Below, piece after piece: positions 51,786 through 60,421 of a stretch of DNA of 64,000 nt. Position 1 is the stretch's first letter; each line of letters opens with the position of its first letter. Origin of the DNA: Algoriphagus sp. Y33 (GTDB lineage Bacteria > Bacteroidota > Bacteroidia > Cytophagales > Cyclobacteriaceae); the NCBI RefSeq assembly GCF_014838715.1, contig NZ_CP061947.1, positions 5,136,001 to 5,200,000 of the forward strand, given 5' to 3'. Made by a program: the position numbers and the translations under genes. Below the pieces are notes generated by a model that was not told where the DNA came from, did not search any database, and saw only the letters and a list, made by a program, of their open reading frames with translations.

Positions 51786-52319
51786 TTACCACTTTTCACG
51801 AATGATCAAATGCTGAATATGTGCCAAATGATGCATCGAATGCCAATGATACATCAGTGTAACCTCAGCTAACTGAACGGTAGATTGATGTTCTGGATGA
51901 AAATACGTTCTACGAAAATCTGACGAAGTCATGCTCTCCAATATAGCTGACCATTTTAGATGGATGCCCTCTATCAAAGAAAGAGAGGTATCGATAGCTA
52001 CAGAATAATCAGGCATTCTTGCCCAAGCAGCTTCATCATAAGGCTTGATGGTGGGATTTTGCTCTGTTAGAGCCAATTTGAACCGTATCAGCGCATTCAT
52101 ATGGCTATCGGATAGGTGATGGACTACCTGTCTTACAGTCCAGCCTCCCGGGCGATAATGCGTATTCCATTGCTCAGTTGTGAACGTGCCCACTGTGTCT
52201 TTTAAATACTCTGGAAATAAACGAAGATAGGCACTAGCCTCTTTCAACTGTTGGTCTGAAATAGTTTCAGGCTTCAGAAATTTACCTATTGGGTACTTCA
52301 ATAATTCTATATCAATCAT
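51786..52319 (-). CDS. YfiT-type (DinB-like) bacillithiol transferase
   Basis: A 177-residue four-helix-bundle metalloprotein of the YfiT/BstA group: PGGWTVRQVVHHLSDSHMNA gives the first metal His, and YHWHSMHHLAHIQHLI the second His cluster near the C-terminus. The start KYPIGKF is the typical opening of this family (YPIGKF.P). Relatives conjugate bacillithiol to electrophiles in Firmicutes. It lies four bases after the comF gene on the same strand. Confidence 0.88.
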   Translation of the reverse strand: MIDIELLKYPIGKFLKPETISDQQLKEASAYLRLFPEYLKDTVGTFTTEQWNTHYRPGGWTVRQVVHHLSDSHMNALIRFKLALTEQNPTIKPYDEAAWARMPDYSVAIDTSLSLIEGIHLKWSAILESMTSSDFRRTYFHPEHQSTVQLAEVTLMYHWHSMHHLAHIQHLIIREKW

Positions 52320-52323
52320 AATT

Positions 52324-53016
52324 TTATCCTCCGGCTGCGATGGTAACCAAATCTACATTTTTTGCCCCACTTGCCAAAAGCACATTGGCGCAAGCACACA
52401 AAGTAGCTCCTGTCGTCATCACATCATCTACTAGGAGGATTGACTTATCGGTGATAGAATTATGGGGTGAAATCTGAAATACACCGTCCATATTATTCAT
52501 TCGCTCCAGTCGGGATTTCTGGGTTTGTGTTTCAGTAAATTTTCCACGAATTAATTCATTTTCCAACTTCACAGACAATTCCTTGCTTAGGCCTATTCCA
52601 AATTGCTCACTCTGGTTGTATCCTCTTCGGCTTTGCTTTAGTGGGTGCAACGGTACAGGCACGATGACATCCCAGTTCTTTTCAAATCCATGATCACTTA
52701 GAGTTTTACCATACAAGTATCCCAGCTCTTGAGCCAATTGCGGCTTATTCCTGTACTTAAGCTGATGCAAAAGTTTTTGGCTGCGCCCACCTTTGGTAAA
52801 TTTCAGGTAGGCCATTACCATTCCTACAGTACTTAGTCCTTTTACCTTTTCGCATAAATCATTGTCAATTGGCCTTAAATGATAGCTGGTAACAGGAAGT
52901 GTGCCCTTACAAATTACACATAGATTTTTCTCATGATCGTGAAGAGACGTTCCACACAAAAGACAATTGCGTGGAAAGACCAAATCCAAAAAATCTTTTA
53001 CAAAAAATAAACGCAT
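52324..53016 (-). CDS. ComF family protein (phosphoribosyltransferase-like)
   Basis: A 230-residue protein with an N-terminal zinc ribbon (CLLCG...CVICK) and a C-terminal type I PRTase domain; the PRPP loop is SILLVDDVMTTGATLCACANVL, and GYNQSEQFGIGLSKEL is the usual RGxNQ-type motif. ComF supports DNA uptake in naturally transformable species. Heads the short run comF, yfiT-like, SDR on the minus strand, divergent from the AhpD-like gene. Confidence 0.9.
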   Translation of the reverse strand: MRLFFVKDFLDLVFPRNCLLCGTSLHDHEKNLCVICKGTLPVTSYHLRPIDNDLCEKVKGLSTVGMVMAYLKFTKGGRSQKLLHQLKYRNKPQLAQELGYLYGKTLSDHGFEKNWDVIVPVPLHPLKQSRRGYNQSEQFGIGLSKELSVKLENELIRGKFTETQTQKSRLERMNNMDGVFQISPHNSITDKSILLVDDVMTTGATLCACANVLLASGAKNVDLVTIAAGG

Positions 53017-53097
53017 TGCGAAAAAGGCTTGTTCATATCTGCCAAGGGCAAATAGTGGTATATTTGCTACTTAATTCTTTCCTAAACAGTTAAGATA

Positions 53098-53439
53098 ATG
53101 AATCTCATAGAGGAATTCAACGAGTACCGCAGCCGGATGAATGATAAAATTTTGGCTGAAGACAATAAAGTAATCAAGCGTATATTCAATCTTGATACCA
53201 ATGCATACGCTGAAGGATCTATAGATATAAAGTCTAAGGAAATGATTGGACTCGCTTGTTCTATGGTATTAAGATGTGACGACTGTATCAAGTATCACTT
53301 AGGAAAATGCCATGAAGCAGGCCTGACGAAAGAACAAATATTTGAAGTATTCTCGATCGCGACTTTGATAGGAGGGACAATAGTAATCCCACATTTGAGA
53401 AGAGCTACAGAATACTTGGAAACACTTGAAAATCAGTAG
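53098..53439 (+). CDS. Carboxymuconolactone decarboxylase-like (AhpD-type) protein
   Basis: A 113-residue helical protein with the CxxC redox pair and trailing His of AhpD-type members (RCDDCIKYHLGKC). It may act as a disulphide reductase or peroxidase partner; a true carboxymuconolactone decarboxylase role is not implied by the domain name. First gene of a plus-strand block; its stop is six bases before the next start. Confidence 0.85.
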   Translation: MNLIEEFNEYRSRMNDKILAEDNKVIKRIFNLDTNAYAEGSIDIKSKEMIGLACSMVLRCDDCIKYHLGKCHEAGLTKEQIFEVFSIATLIGGTIVIPHLRRATEYLETLENQ

Positions 53440-53445
53440 ATTACA

Positions 53446-53808
53446 ATGTTCAAACGTGATCTGGAATTAGAAAAACGCTGGTCGAAGCTGCTAGAAGGCC
53501 TTAAAGAAACCATAGGTAAAAAACCTGCGGACCTAAATGGCGTACTCTTCCTTATAGGTGTTCAGGAACTTGGCCAAGGAAACAAAATATTCAGCAAAGA
53601 GCAAAAGCAAGACTTGATGCACATCGCTGTTTGCAAAGTTTTGAGTTACGATGGATTTTATGAACTTGACTATGTGGATCAGGATGGTTGGCCGCATTGG
53701 AAATTGATAAAGGAGCTCCCACATTTTGATTTGCTAGAGCAAGAGAAGCTTTTAAAGATTCAGGTATTGGAATATTTTGAAAAGGAATACGAAATAGTAA
53801 TTGAATAA
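53446..53808 (+). CDS. Conserved hypothetical protein
   Basis: A 120-residue soluble protein, no signal or membrane segment. Starts MFKRDLELEKRWSKLLEGLKETIGKKPADLNGVLFLIGVQELGQG and later has YVDQDGWPHWKLIKELPHFDLLEQEKLLK; the mix of helices and a PHW-containing turn looks like an ordered small domain. I do not recognise a family. It is packed between the AhpD-like gene and xth with a three-base gap to xth. Confidence 0.7.
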   Translation: MFKRDLELEKRWSKLLEGLKETIGKKPADLNGVLFLIGVQELGQGNKIFSKEQKQDLMHIAVCKVLSYDGFYELDYVDQDGWPHWKLIKELPHFDLLEQEKLLKIQVLEYFEKEYEIVIE

Positions 53809-53811
53809 ATT

Positions 53812-54573
53812 GTGAAAATAGTATCATACAACGTTAACGGCATTCGTGCTGCGATGAATAAGGGTTTTATAGATTGGCTTAAACAAGTAAATCCAGATAT
53901 AATTGGTTTACAAGAAGTTAAAGCCAATTTAGATCAGATAGATGCTACTATTTTCCAAGACTTGGGCTACGAAATATATTGGTACCCAGCGTTTAAAAAG
54001 GGGTATAGTGGAGTAGCAATTTTGAGTAAAATAAAGCCAAAGTCGGTAAAATTAGGAATGGATTATTCAAAATACGACGATGAAGGAAGGCTCCTTCAGG
54101 CAGATTTTGAAGATTTCTCATTTCTCACAGCTTATTTCCCATCAGGCACCACTGGTGATATTCGCCAAACATTTAAATACGAATTCTTAGACGATATCTT
54201 TGGTTATATACAAGATCTAAAGCAGACAACCCCCAATTTCATATTGAGTGGAGATTATAATATTTGTCATAAAGCTATAGATATTCATAATCCAATATCT
54301 AATAAAAACACTTCAGGCTTCTTGCCTGAAGAGCGGGCTTGGATGGATAAATTTACAGAATCAGGATTTGTGGATAGTTTCAGAAAATTCAACGACCAGC
54401 CTCATAATTATACCTGGTGGAGTTATAGATCAAACTCTCGGGCAAAAAATTTAGGCTGGAGAATTGATTACCACATGGCCACCACTTCTATGGAAGAGCG
54501 TTTGAAAAATTCCGTTATACTAGCGGATGCTAAGCATTCCGATCATTGTCCAATATTAATAGAAGTAGAATAA
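53812..54573 (+). CDS. xth: Exodeoxyribonuclease III
   Basis: AP endonuclease/3'-5' exonuclease of the EEP superfamily, 253 residues. Motifs: VSYNVNGIRAAMNKG, IIGLQEVKA (metal Glu), FILSGDYNICHKAIDIHNP, WWSYRSNSRAKNLGWRIDYHMA and KHSDHCPILIEVE (catalytic His with Asp). GTG at 53812 is used as the start because KIVSYNVNGIR must be included. Three bases separate it from the upstream stop. Contributes to base excision repair. Confidence 0.95.
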   Translation: MKIVSYNVNGIRAAMNKGFIDWLKQVNPDIIGLQEVKANLDQIDATIFQDLGYEIYWYPAFKKGYSGVAILSKIKPKSVKLGMDYSKYDDEGRLLQADFEDFSFLTAYFPSGTTGDIRQTFKYEFLDDIFGYIQDLKQTTPNFILSGDYNICHKAIDIHNPISNKNTSGFLPEERAWMDKFTESGFVDSFRKFNDQPHNYTWWSYRSNSRAKNLGWRIDYHMATTSMEERLKNSVILADAKHSDHCPILIEVE

Positions 54574-54605
54574 AAATAGATACTTCTTACTCATTGAATA
54601 CAACT

Positions 54606-55010
54606 ATGATGAAAAGCATAAAAATTTCTATTCCTTCTCTTCTTGAGAACATAAAAATAATTGAAAGTTTCATCGACAATGCTCGTGAAAAATTTGAGAT
54701 CAATGATGATATCTATGGCAATATCATGATTTCGGTAACTGAATGCATCAGTAATGCTATCATACACGGAAATCAAGGCGATAAAAACAAACTTGTCCAT
54801 TTGGAATTAGCTCTTGAGGAAGACCTACTTCTATTCACTATCCAGGATGAAGGAAGTGGATTTGACCACAATGAGCTTAAGGATCCAACATCTCCCGAAA
54901 ATATCGAAAAAACGGGTGGCAGAGGAATATTCCTGATAAAGCACCTTTCGGATGATGTAAAATTTGAAGAGAACGGCACAAAGACCGTTTTATCATTCTA
55001 TATGAATTAA
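54606..55010 (+). CDS. RsbW-like ATP-binding protein (anti-sigma factor kinase type)
   Basis: A 134-residue GHKL ATPase domain: N-box ISVTECISNAIIHGN, G1 box IQDEGSGFD, and GGRGIFLIKHLSDDV. It belongs to the serine/threonine anti-sigma kinase group (RsbW/SpoIIAB-like). ATG at 54606 (or the next codon) starts the domain; the longer frame overlapping xth is not needed. No antagonist or sigma gene is adjacent, so its partner must lie elsewhere. Followed by ybeY after three bases. Confidence 0.85.
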   Translation: MMKSIKISIPSLLENIKIIESFIDNAREKFEINDDIYGNIMISVTECISNAIIHGNQGDKNKLVHLELALEEDLLLFTIQDEGSGFDHNELKDPTSPENIEKTGGRGIFLIKHLSDDVKFEENGTKTVLSFYMN

Positions 55011-55013
55011 GCT

Positions 55014-55439
55014 ATGCCCGTCAATTTCTTTACTGAAGATGTTTCATTTTCTCTAAAAGAAAAGAGAAAAAGAAAAACTTGGCTCAAGCTGCTTGCTGAA
55101 GCAGAGAATCACACAATTACAGATTTAAATTATATCTTCTGTTCTGACGAATACCTGCACAACATTAATGTAGAATATTTAGACCACGACACCTATACCG
55201 ATATTATCACTTTTGATAATTCCGATGACAAAGAAATTATAGAAGGCGATATATTCATAAGTATAGAGCGCGTAAAGGAAAACGCGGAAATGCTAAACAC
55301 CCAACTGGAAAAAGAACTTAGCAGAGTAATCAGTCATGGTCTTTTTCACTTGCTGGGTTACAAGGATAAGTCAAAAACAGAACTGAGCTTAATGAGAAGC
55401 AAAGAGGATTTTGCAATAAAATTATTCGATGAAACTTAA
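55014..55439 (+). CDS. ybeY: Endoribonuclease YbeY
   Basis: Metal-dependent RNase for 16S rRNA 3' end processing and 70S quality control, 141 residues. The zinc motif region is SRVISHGLFHLLGYKDK, with the first two His ligands and Asp in place of the third His, as commonly seen in Bacteroidota. NVEYLDHDTYTDIITFD supplies the usual LN..yl..d.pTDVLSF pattern. A parS-like site begins two bases after its stop. Confidence 0.92.
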   Translation: MPVNFFTEDVSFSLKEKRKRKTWLKLLAEAENHTITDLNYIFCSDEYLHNINVEYLDHDTYTDIITFDNSDDKEIIEGDIFISIERVKENAEMLNTQLEKELSRVISHGLFHLLGYKDKSKTELSLMRSKEDFAIKLFDET

Positions 55440-55440
55440 A

Positions 55441-55456
55441 CGTTCCACGTGAAACA
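55441..55456. promoter_or_regulatory. parS: parS-like site 1 (ParB binding)
   Basis: CGTTCCACGTGAAACA differs from the parS consensus TGTTTCACGTGAAACA at positions 1 and 5; position 5 is known to be variable. It lies 46 bases left of the perfect site. Confidence 0.75.
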
Positions 55457-55457
55457 G

Positions 55458-55478
55458 TTCCCGCTGTACAGTGGGGAA
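55458..55478. repeat. Near-palindrome between the two parS sites
   Basis: TTCCC-G-CTGTACAG-T-GGGGAA is symmetric around CTGTACAG, with TTCCC facing GGGAA. It sits exactly between the ParB sites. Confidence 0.45.
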
Positions 55479-55486
55479 TTTAAAAA

Positions 55487-55502
55487 TGTTTCACGTGAAA
55501 CA
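55487..55502. promoter_or_regulatory. parS: parS site 2 (perfect consensus)
   Basis: TGTTTCACGTGAAACA is a perfect match to the 16-bp palindromic ParB-binding sequence, the nucleation point for chromosome partition complexes that typically lie near oriC. It is 20 bases upstream of the mnmG ATG. Confidence 0.92.
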
Positions 55503-55521
55503 GTAAACGAGAGAGAAGACA

Positions 55522-57387
55522 ATGTTTCCAATATACGATGTCATAGTAGTAGGGGCAGGGCACGCAGGCTGTGAAGCAGCACATGCTGCGGCACAGATGG
55601 GTTCTAAAGTACTGCTTTGTACTATGAACATGAACACTATTGCCCAAATGTCATGCAATCCTGCAATGGGAGGGGTGGCAAAAGGGCAAATTGTAAGAGA
55701 AATAGATGCGCTGGGGGGAATGTCAGGGATTATCTCAGATAAATCCATGATACAGTTCAGGATGCTTAACAGGTCTAAGGGTCCTGCTATGTGGTCGCCA
55801 AGATCCCAGAATGATCGCATGAAATTCGCAGAAGAGTGGCGGTTAGCCTTAGAACAAACGCCAAACGTGGATTTCTGGCAGGAAATGATCACAGGTTTAT
55901 TGGTAAAAAACGGACAGTTAAAGGGAGTAAGAACAAGTATTGGTCTAGAAATACAAGCCAAAAGTGTTGTATTAACCAATGGTACATTTCTAAATGGCCT
56001 CATTCATATTGGTGAGAAGCAATTTGGAGGAGGAAGAACCGGTGAGGCAGCAGCTCGAGGAATTACCGAGCAACTGGTACAATTAGGCTTCGAATCCGGT
56101 CGAATGAAAACCGGAACGCCTCCAAGAGTGGACGGAAGAAGTTTGGATTATTCGAAAATGGAAGTTCAATATGGCGATGAAAAACCGGAAAAATTCAGCT
56201 ATTCTGATACCACTTCAACACTAAAGGAGCAAAGAACTTGCTGGATTACCTATACAAATAAAGAAGTCCACTCCAGTCTGGAAGAAGGATTTGATAGATC
56301 ACCCATGTTCAATGGAAGAATACAAGGGCTTGGACCAAGATACTGCCCATCCATCGAAGATAAAATCAACCGTTTTGCAGAGAGAGATAGACATCAAATA
56401 TTCGTGGAGCCGGAAGGATGGAATACCGTGGAAATGTACATCAACGGCTTCTCCACTTCGTTACCTGAGGATGTACAATATAAAGCATTACGGAAAATTG
56501 AGGGATTCGAGAACGCAAGAATGTTTCGCCCCGGTTATGCAATAGAATATGATTTCTTTCCACCAACTCAGCTGAAACTCACGTTAGAAACTCAATTAAT
56601 GGAGAACTTATATTTCGCAGGCCAAATTAACGGAACTACAGGATATGAGGAAGCAGCTTCACAAGGATTGGTAGCAGGAATCAATGCCAGCCTAAAAGCT
56701 CAAGAAAAAGATCCTTTCTTACTAAAGAGATCAGATGCCTATATAGGCGTACTCATAGACGACCTGATCAATAAAGGTACTGAAGAGCCCTATAGAATGT
56801 TTACTTCCAGAGCTGAATTTAGGCTTCTACTCCGTCAGGATAATGCTGATCTTCGGCTAACCAAGAAAGGACATGATATAGGATTAGCTTCTGATAAGCG
56901 GTTGGAGAAAATGAACGTTAAGAAGGAGCAGACTGCAAAACTGATCAATGAGCTAAAACAAAAGAAAGTAAGTCCCGAAAGTGTCAATCAAGGCCTTGAA
57001 GAATCCGGCTCAGCATTAATCAAAGAAAAAATATCCGTTGAAAAACTGCTGAAAAGACCACAAATAGGTCTGGAACATTTGAAGAGTTTCAATACAGAAA
57101 TAGGGGAGTATCTATCCAAGTATTCTAATGATGTGCTTGAACAGGCTGAGATACAAATCAAGTATGACAGCTACATAGAGAAAGAGCAGCAAATGGTAGA
57201 GAAGCTCAGTAATATGGAAAACTTCAAAATCCCCTCAAAATTCGACTACATATCCATTCCTGCACTTTCTGCCGAAGGAAAACAAAAGCTCAATAAGATA
57301 AGACCTGAGACCATGGGTCAAGCTTCTAGAATCAGCGGAGTGACTCCTGCAGACTTATCCATAATTACCGTCTACCTTGGAAGATAA
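55522..57387 (+). CDS. mnmG: tRNA uridine-5-carboxymethylaminomethyl synthesis enzyme MnmG (GidA)
   Basis: FAD enzyme that, with MnmE, modifies the wobble uridine of several tRNAs. It is 621 residues with VVGAGHAGCEAAHAAA (FAD loop), CNPAMGGVAKGQIVREIDALGG, GTFLNGLIHIGEKQFGGGR, RMKTGTPPRVDGRS, and the C-terminal helical domain with RISGVTPADLSIITVYL. mnmG commonly lies close to oriC, as here: oriC begins about 2.6 kb downstream. Two parS sites precede it. Confidence 0.97.
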   Translation: MFPIYDVIVVGAGHAGCEAAHAAAQMGSKVLLCTMNMNTIAQMSCNPAMGGVAKGQIVREIDALGGMSGIISDKSMIQFRMLNRSKGPAMWSPRSQNDRMKFAEEWRLALEQTPNVDFWQEMITGLLVKNGQLKGVRTSIGLEIQAKSVVLTNGTFLNGLIHIGEKQFGGGRTGEAAARGITEQLVQLGFESGRMKTGTPPRVDGRSLDYSKMEVQYGDEKPEKFSYSDTTSTLKEQRTCWITYTNKEVHSSLEEGFDRSPMFNGRIQGLGPRYCPSIEDKINRFAERDRHQIFVEPEGWNTVEMYINGFSTSLPEDVQYKALRKIEGFENARMFRPGYAIEYDFFPPTQLKLTLETQLMENLYFAGQINGTTGYEEAASQGLVAGINASLKAQEKDPFLLKRSDAYIGVLIDDLINKGTEEPYRMFTSRAEFRLLLRQDNADLRLTKKGHDIGLASDKRLEKMNVKKEQTAKLINELKQKKVSPESVNQGLEESGSALIKEKISVEKLLKRPQIGLEHLKSFNTEIGEYLSKYSNDVLEQAEIQIKYDSYIEKEQQMVEKLSNMENFKIPSKFDYISIPALSAEGKQKLNKIRPETMGQASRISGVTPADLSIITVYLGR

Positions 57388-57388
57388 A

Positions 57389-58288
57389 ATGTTGGAAAGA
57401 CTTACTAAATGTCCGCTCTGCAAGAGTGGACATTTTCTTAACTATCGAGAAATACAAGATTACGCAGTCAGCCAAGAGCCTTTCATGCTATGCAACTGTA
57501 CAAACTGTGGATTAAAATTCACAAACCCAAGACCTACTGAAGATACAATTGCTCCCTATTACGATTTCCCTGAATATTTCTCCCACGATGATAAGGCTAA
57601 AAACCTAACCCAACTCGTCTATCAAAAAGTCAGAAAATACAATATATCCCAAAAACTAAGGTTTTTAACCAGTCTCAAGCCTCGTAAAGGAAATTATTTG
57701 GATTTCGGATGCGGAACTGCTGAGTTATTGGTACATGCTCATACCCTCGGATGGAAAGTAACAGGTATAGAACCAAATGAAAAAGCCAGAAAACTAGCTA
57801 ACTCAAAAATAAGTGGAAAGGTATACGAATCCATCAATGGGCTACCTAAAGGAAGCTCCTTTGACATCATAACGCTCTACCATGTATTAGAGCATATTCA
57901 TTCACTCAGAAAAACAGTAAAAACACTTATAAAACACTTGAAATCAAATGGTTATATATTAATTGCTATACCAAATCCCGAAAGTCATGATGCTACAAAA
58001 TATGGTGAACATTGGGCAGGTTGGGATGTACCAAGACATCTCTACCACTTCAATCTCCAAGCCATTGAAAATTTCGCAGAAATCTTCGATTTGCAACTAA
58101 AGGAAATATTGCCAATGTCTTTTGACAGCTATTACGTCTCACTCTTGTCTGAAGGATATGCAGATCCACAGCAATCAACGTTAAAGAAATATTGGAAAGC
58201 TATTATTTCAGGAAAAAAATCTAATAAAGAAGCAGTTAAAACTGCAGGAAATTATTCTAGCAACTTATTCGTTTTCAAAAAGAAGTGA
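57389..58288 (+). CDS. Class I SAM-dependent methyltransferase with N-terminal zinc motif
   Basis: 299 residues from ATG 57389, one base after the mnmG stop. An N-terminal CPLC...CNCTNCGLKF pattern suggests a zinc ribbon, then a Methyltransf_12-like SAM domain (YLDFGCGTAELLVHAHTLGWKV, DIITLYHVLEHIHSL). Proteins of this design (CPxC ribbon plus methyltransferase) often modify sugars or lipids; the substrate here is unknown. Its stop overlaps the next GTG by four bases. Confidence 0.85.
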   Translation: MLERLTKCPLCKSGHFLNYREIQDYAVSQEPFMLCNCTNCGLKFTNPRPTEDTIAPYYDFPEYFSHDDKAKNLTQLVYQKVRKYNISQKLRFLTSLKPRKGNYLDFGCGTAELLVHAHTLGWKVTGIEPNEKARKLANSKISGKVYESINGLPKGSSFDIITLYHVLEHIHSLRKTVKTLIKHLKSNGYILIAIPNPESHDATKYGEHWAGWDVPRHLYHFNLQAIENFAEIFDLQLKEILPMSFDSYYVSLLSEGYADPQQSTLKKYWKAIISGKKSNKEAVKTAGNYSSNLFVFKKK

Positions 58289-59958
58289 AACAACATAATC
58301 TAATCATACTTTTAGTTATAAGCATATTAGCTTTTTCATGTGCAAAACAAAGTGCACCAATGGGCGGGCCAAGGGATGAGGATCCACCCAAAGTTACAGA
58401 CATGAACCCAAAGGATCAAAGTCTGAATACAAAACCTGAAGAGATCATCATAACATTTGATGAATACATCAAACTCGATAATGCCAACAAAAACATTCTT
58501 ATTACACCAAGAATAAACAAGGACGAAGTAATTTTCACTGCATTGAAAAATACATTGGTGATCAAGCTAAATCAGGAATTAGAAGATAGCACAACCTATG
58601 TATTCAACTTCCAGAAGTCAATTCAAGATTTGTCCGAAGGAAATCCGGCTGAAAATCTCAAGCTAGTATTTTCAACAGGGAAAAGTATAGACAGTCTCAC
58701 ATTTTCAGGATCAGTGAATTCATACTTTTCGGGAAAAAATGACAAACCGGAAGACGCCATAGTGGGTTTATATCCAATAAATGATACCACAAATGTCTTT
58801 ATAGCACCCCCATATTACTTGACTCAGGTTGATTCAGCCCGTAGATTCAATATCTCAAATATTAAAGCAGGCAAATATCTGGCTTATGCTTGGCAGGATG
58901 ACAATAATAGCCTTAAAGCAGAATACAAGTCAGAAGCATTTGATTTTATTACCGATACCATTAGTATCAACGAAAACATTGAAGGGGTTCAATTCAATCT
59001 CTCAAAAGGTGATCAAAATCCTATCAGATTACTAAGATCGTCTACATTAGGATCTAATTACCTAATTGTCCTAAACAAAATGCCCGTAGATATCACTTTA
59101 GAAAATGAGAAACTCGGGAATGAAATTTTTTATACACTAGGAGATAAAAGAATCAATCTTTTTTCAGATGCCCCTATTTCAGATAGTCTGAAAGTCAATA
59201 TCAACTTAAAAGACTCCGTAGGATATCAAATCGATTCGCTTGTCTGGGCAAAATTTGAAGAATCCGACAGAAAACCGGAAAAACTGACCATTACCCCTAA
59301 CTCAGGGAAAAACTTCTACCAGACCCTTCCTATAGAATTAACCTTCAATAAACCTGTGAAAAGTATCAATTACGACTCACTTTATATTGCTTACGATACC
59401 GCCTCGATGATTCAGATTACCCCGGAGATGCTAAGCTTCAAAGATTCGCTGAGAAGAGATATTATCAACATTACCCTAACTATACCTGATTCCATACCTT
59501 ACGATGCTTTCACGCTCAAAGCAGCAGATTCTACCTTTAGGGATATCGAAGGGTTGTACAATGAAGGACCACTCTCAGGCAATTACAAAAGACTAAAAAG
59601 AGAAACATTGGCAGATGCCATTACAGGAACTATCCAGGACACAGAGGGGCCTTTCATTATCCAGCTGCTCGATAGTAAAGGCGACATAAAAAGAGAATCA
59701 TACGTAGAGACCGGAAACAAATTTTCCTTTAGTTTAATAGAAGCAGGAAACTACCAAATCAGAATAATAGAGGATGCAAACAGAAACCATCGCTGGGATC
59801 CTGCCAACTATGAAGAAAGACGGTATGCAGAACGGGTGTTCTATTACATCGACCCCGAAACGTCAAGTAAAAATATTACCATCAGAGGTGGCTGGACCTT
59901 GGAGGATCTTCAGATAAAAGCTACACCAAAGACCGGCTTAAAAACCATTCAGGATTAG
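58285..59958 (+). CDS. Ig-like (Big_5) domain lipoprotein
   Basis: A 557-residue exported lipoprotein (LVISILAFSCAKQ). The N-terminal mature part (GGPRDEDPPKVTDMNPKDQSLNTKPEEIIITFDEYIKLDN) is the usual Bacterial Ig-like domain 5 opening. Several beta domains follow, ending with RVFYYIDPETSSKNITIRGGWTLEDLQI. It starts at GTG 58285, overlapping the methyltransferase stop (GTGA). Such proteins are widespread in Bacteroidota and are presumably surface or periplasmic; function unknown. It is the last gene before oriC. Confidence 0.85.
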   Translation: MKQHNLIILLVISILAFSCAKQSAPMGGPRDEDPPKVTDMNPKDQSLNTKPEEIIITFDEYIKLDNANKNILITPRINKDEVIFTALKNTLVIKLNQELEDSTTYVFNFQKSIQDLSEGNPAENLKLVFSTGKSIDSLTFSGSVNSYFSGKNDKPEDAIVGLYPINDTTNVFIAPPYYLTQVDSARRFNISNIKAGKYLAYAWQDDNNSLKAEYKSEAFDFITDTISINENIEGVQFNLSKGDQNPIRLLRSSTLGSNYLIVLNKMPVDITLENEKLGNEIFYTLGDKRINLFSDAPISDSLKVNINLKDSVGYQIDSLVWAKFEESDRKPEKLTITPNSGKNFYQTLPIELTFNKPVKSINYDSLYIAYDTASMIQITPEMLSFKDSLRRDIINITLTIPDSIPYDAFTLKAADSTFRDIEGLYNEGPLSGNYKRLKRETLADAITGTIQDTEGPFIIQLLDSKGDIKRESYVETGNKFSFSLIEAGNYQIRIIEDANRNHRWDPANYEERRYAERVFYYIDPETSSKNITIRGGWTLEDLQIKATPKTGLKTIQD

Positions 59959-60421
59959 GCGTGGATAAGTGCCAATTCAAGTGTGGATAAAAACTGGGTA
60001 GGCAAGGATAACCCACTACTTATACACCGGGCTTCACCAAGCTATTTCTCCCGGTAAGTTATTTGGGGAAAAGCCAACAGTTATCCACTTCCCAAAATCA
60101 ATCTATCCACAGCTGATTTCCCAACAGTGAATAAGTAGTCAAGAATCCACATAAATCAGTCAAAAGAATTACTTCAATCATCTACAACAACTTACATGTG
60201 GACAAAACGGGGATAACCCGTGGGAAACCCTAGTAAAGTCCAATGAATAACGTGGAGAAGATTAATCCCCCTTCTTTTCCACAAATCCACAGTCCTAATA
60301 ACCTTAGTAAAGAATTTTTTTAAAAATCTATTTTACAATTATTATAAAAAGAGAGCGTGGATAACTCTTTGTAATGGCTTCGTATTTTGGTAATATTATA
60401 AGACACCCAAAATGATGAACT
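59959..60421. other. oriC: Chromosomal replication origin (oriC)
   Basis: A 463-bp non-coding region with many DnaA boxes. TGTGGATAA at 59982-59990 is a perfect R-type box. One-mismatch boxes are CGTGGATAA (59960-59968 and 60356-60364), TTATACACC (60020-60028), TTATCCACT (60081-60089), CTATCCACA (60103-60111), TGTGGACAA (60197-60205) and TTTTCCACA (60275-60283), plus weaker ones. An AT-rich tract at about 60311-60350 suits a duplex-unwinding element. parS sites and mnmG lie 2.6-4.5 kb to the left. dnaA is not adjacent. Confidence 0.88.
60311..60350. other. AT-rich duplex-unwinding element candidate
   Basis: About 40 bases almost without G or C (two T/A-rich runs around TCTATTTTACAATTATTATA), flanked on the left by the DnaA-box cluster and on the right by a CGTGGATAA box at 60356-60364. 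Position and composition fit the melting site of a bacterial origin. Confidence 0.65.

Noticed and set aside
55441..55502. Palindromes as an mnmG operator only
   Set aside because: The exact match to the 16-bp parS consensus and closeness to oriC make ParB binding far more likely than a gene-specific operator.
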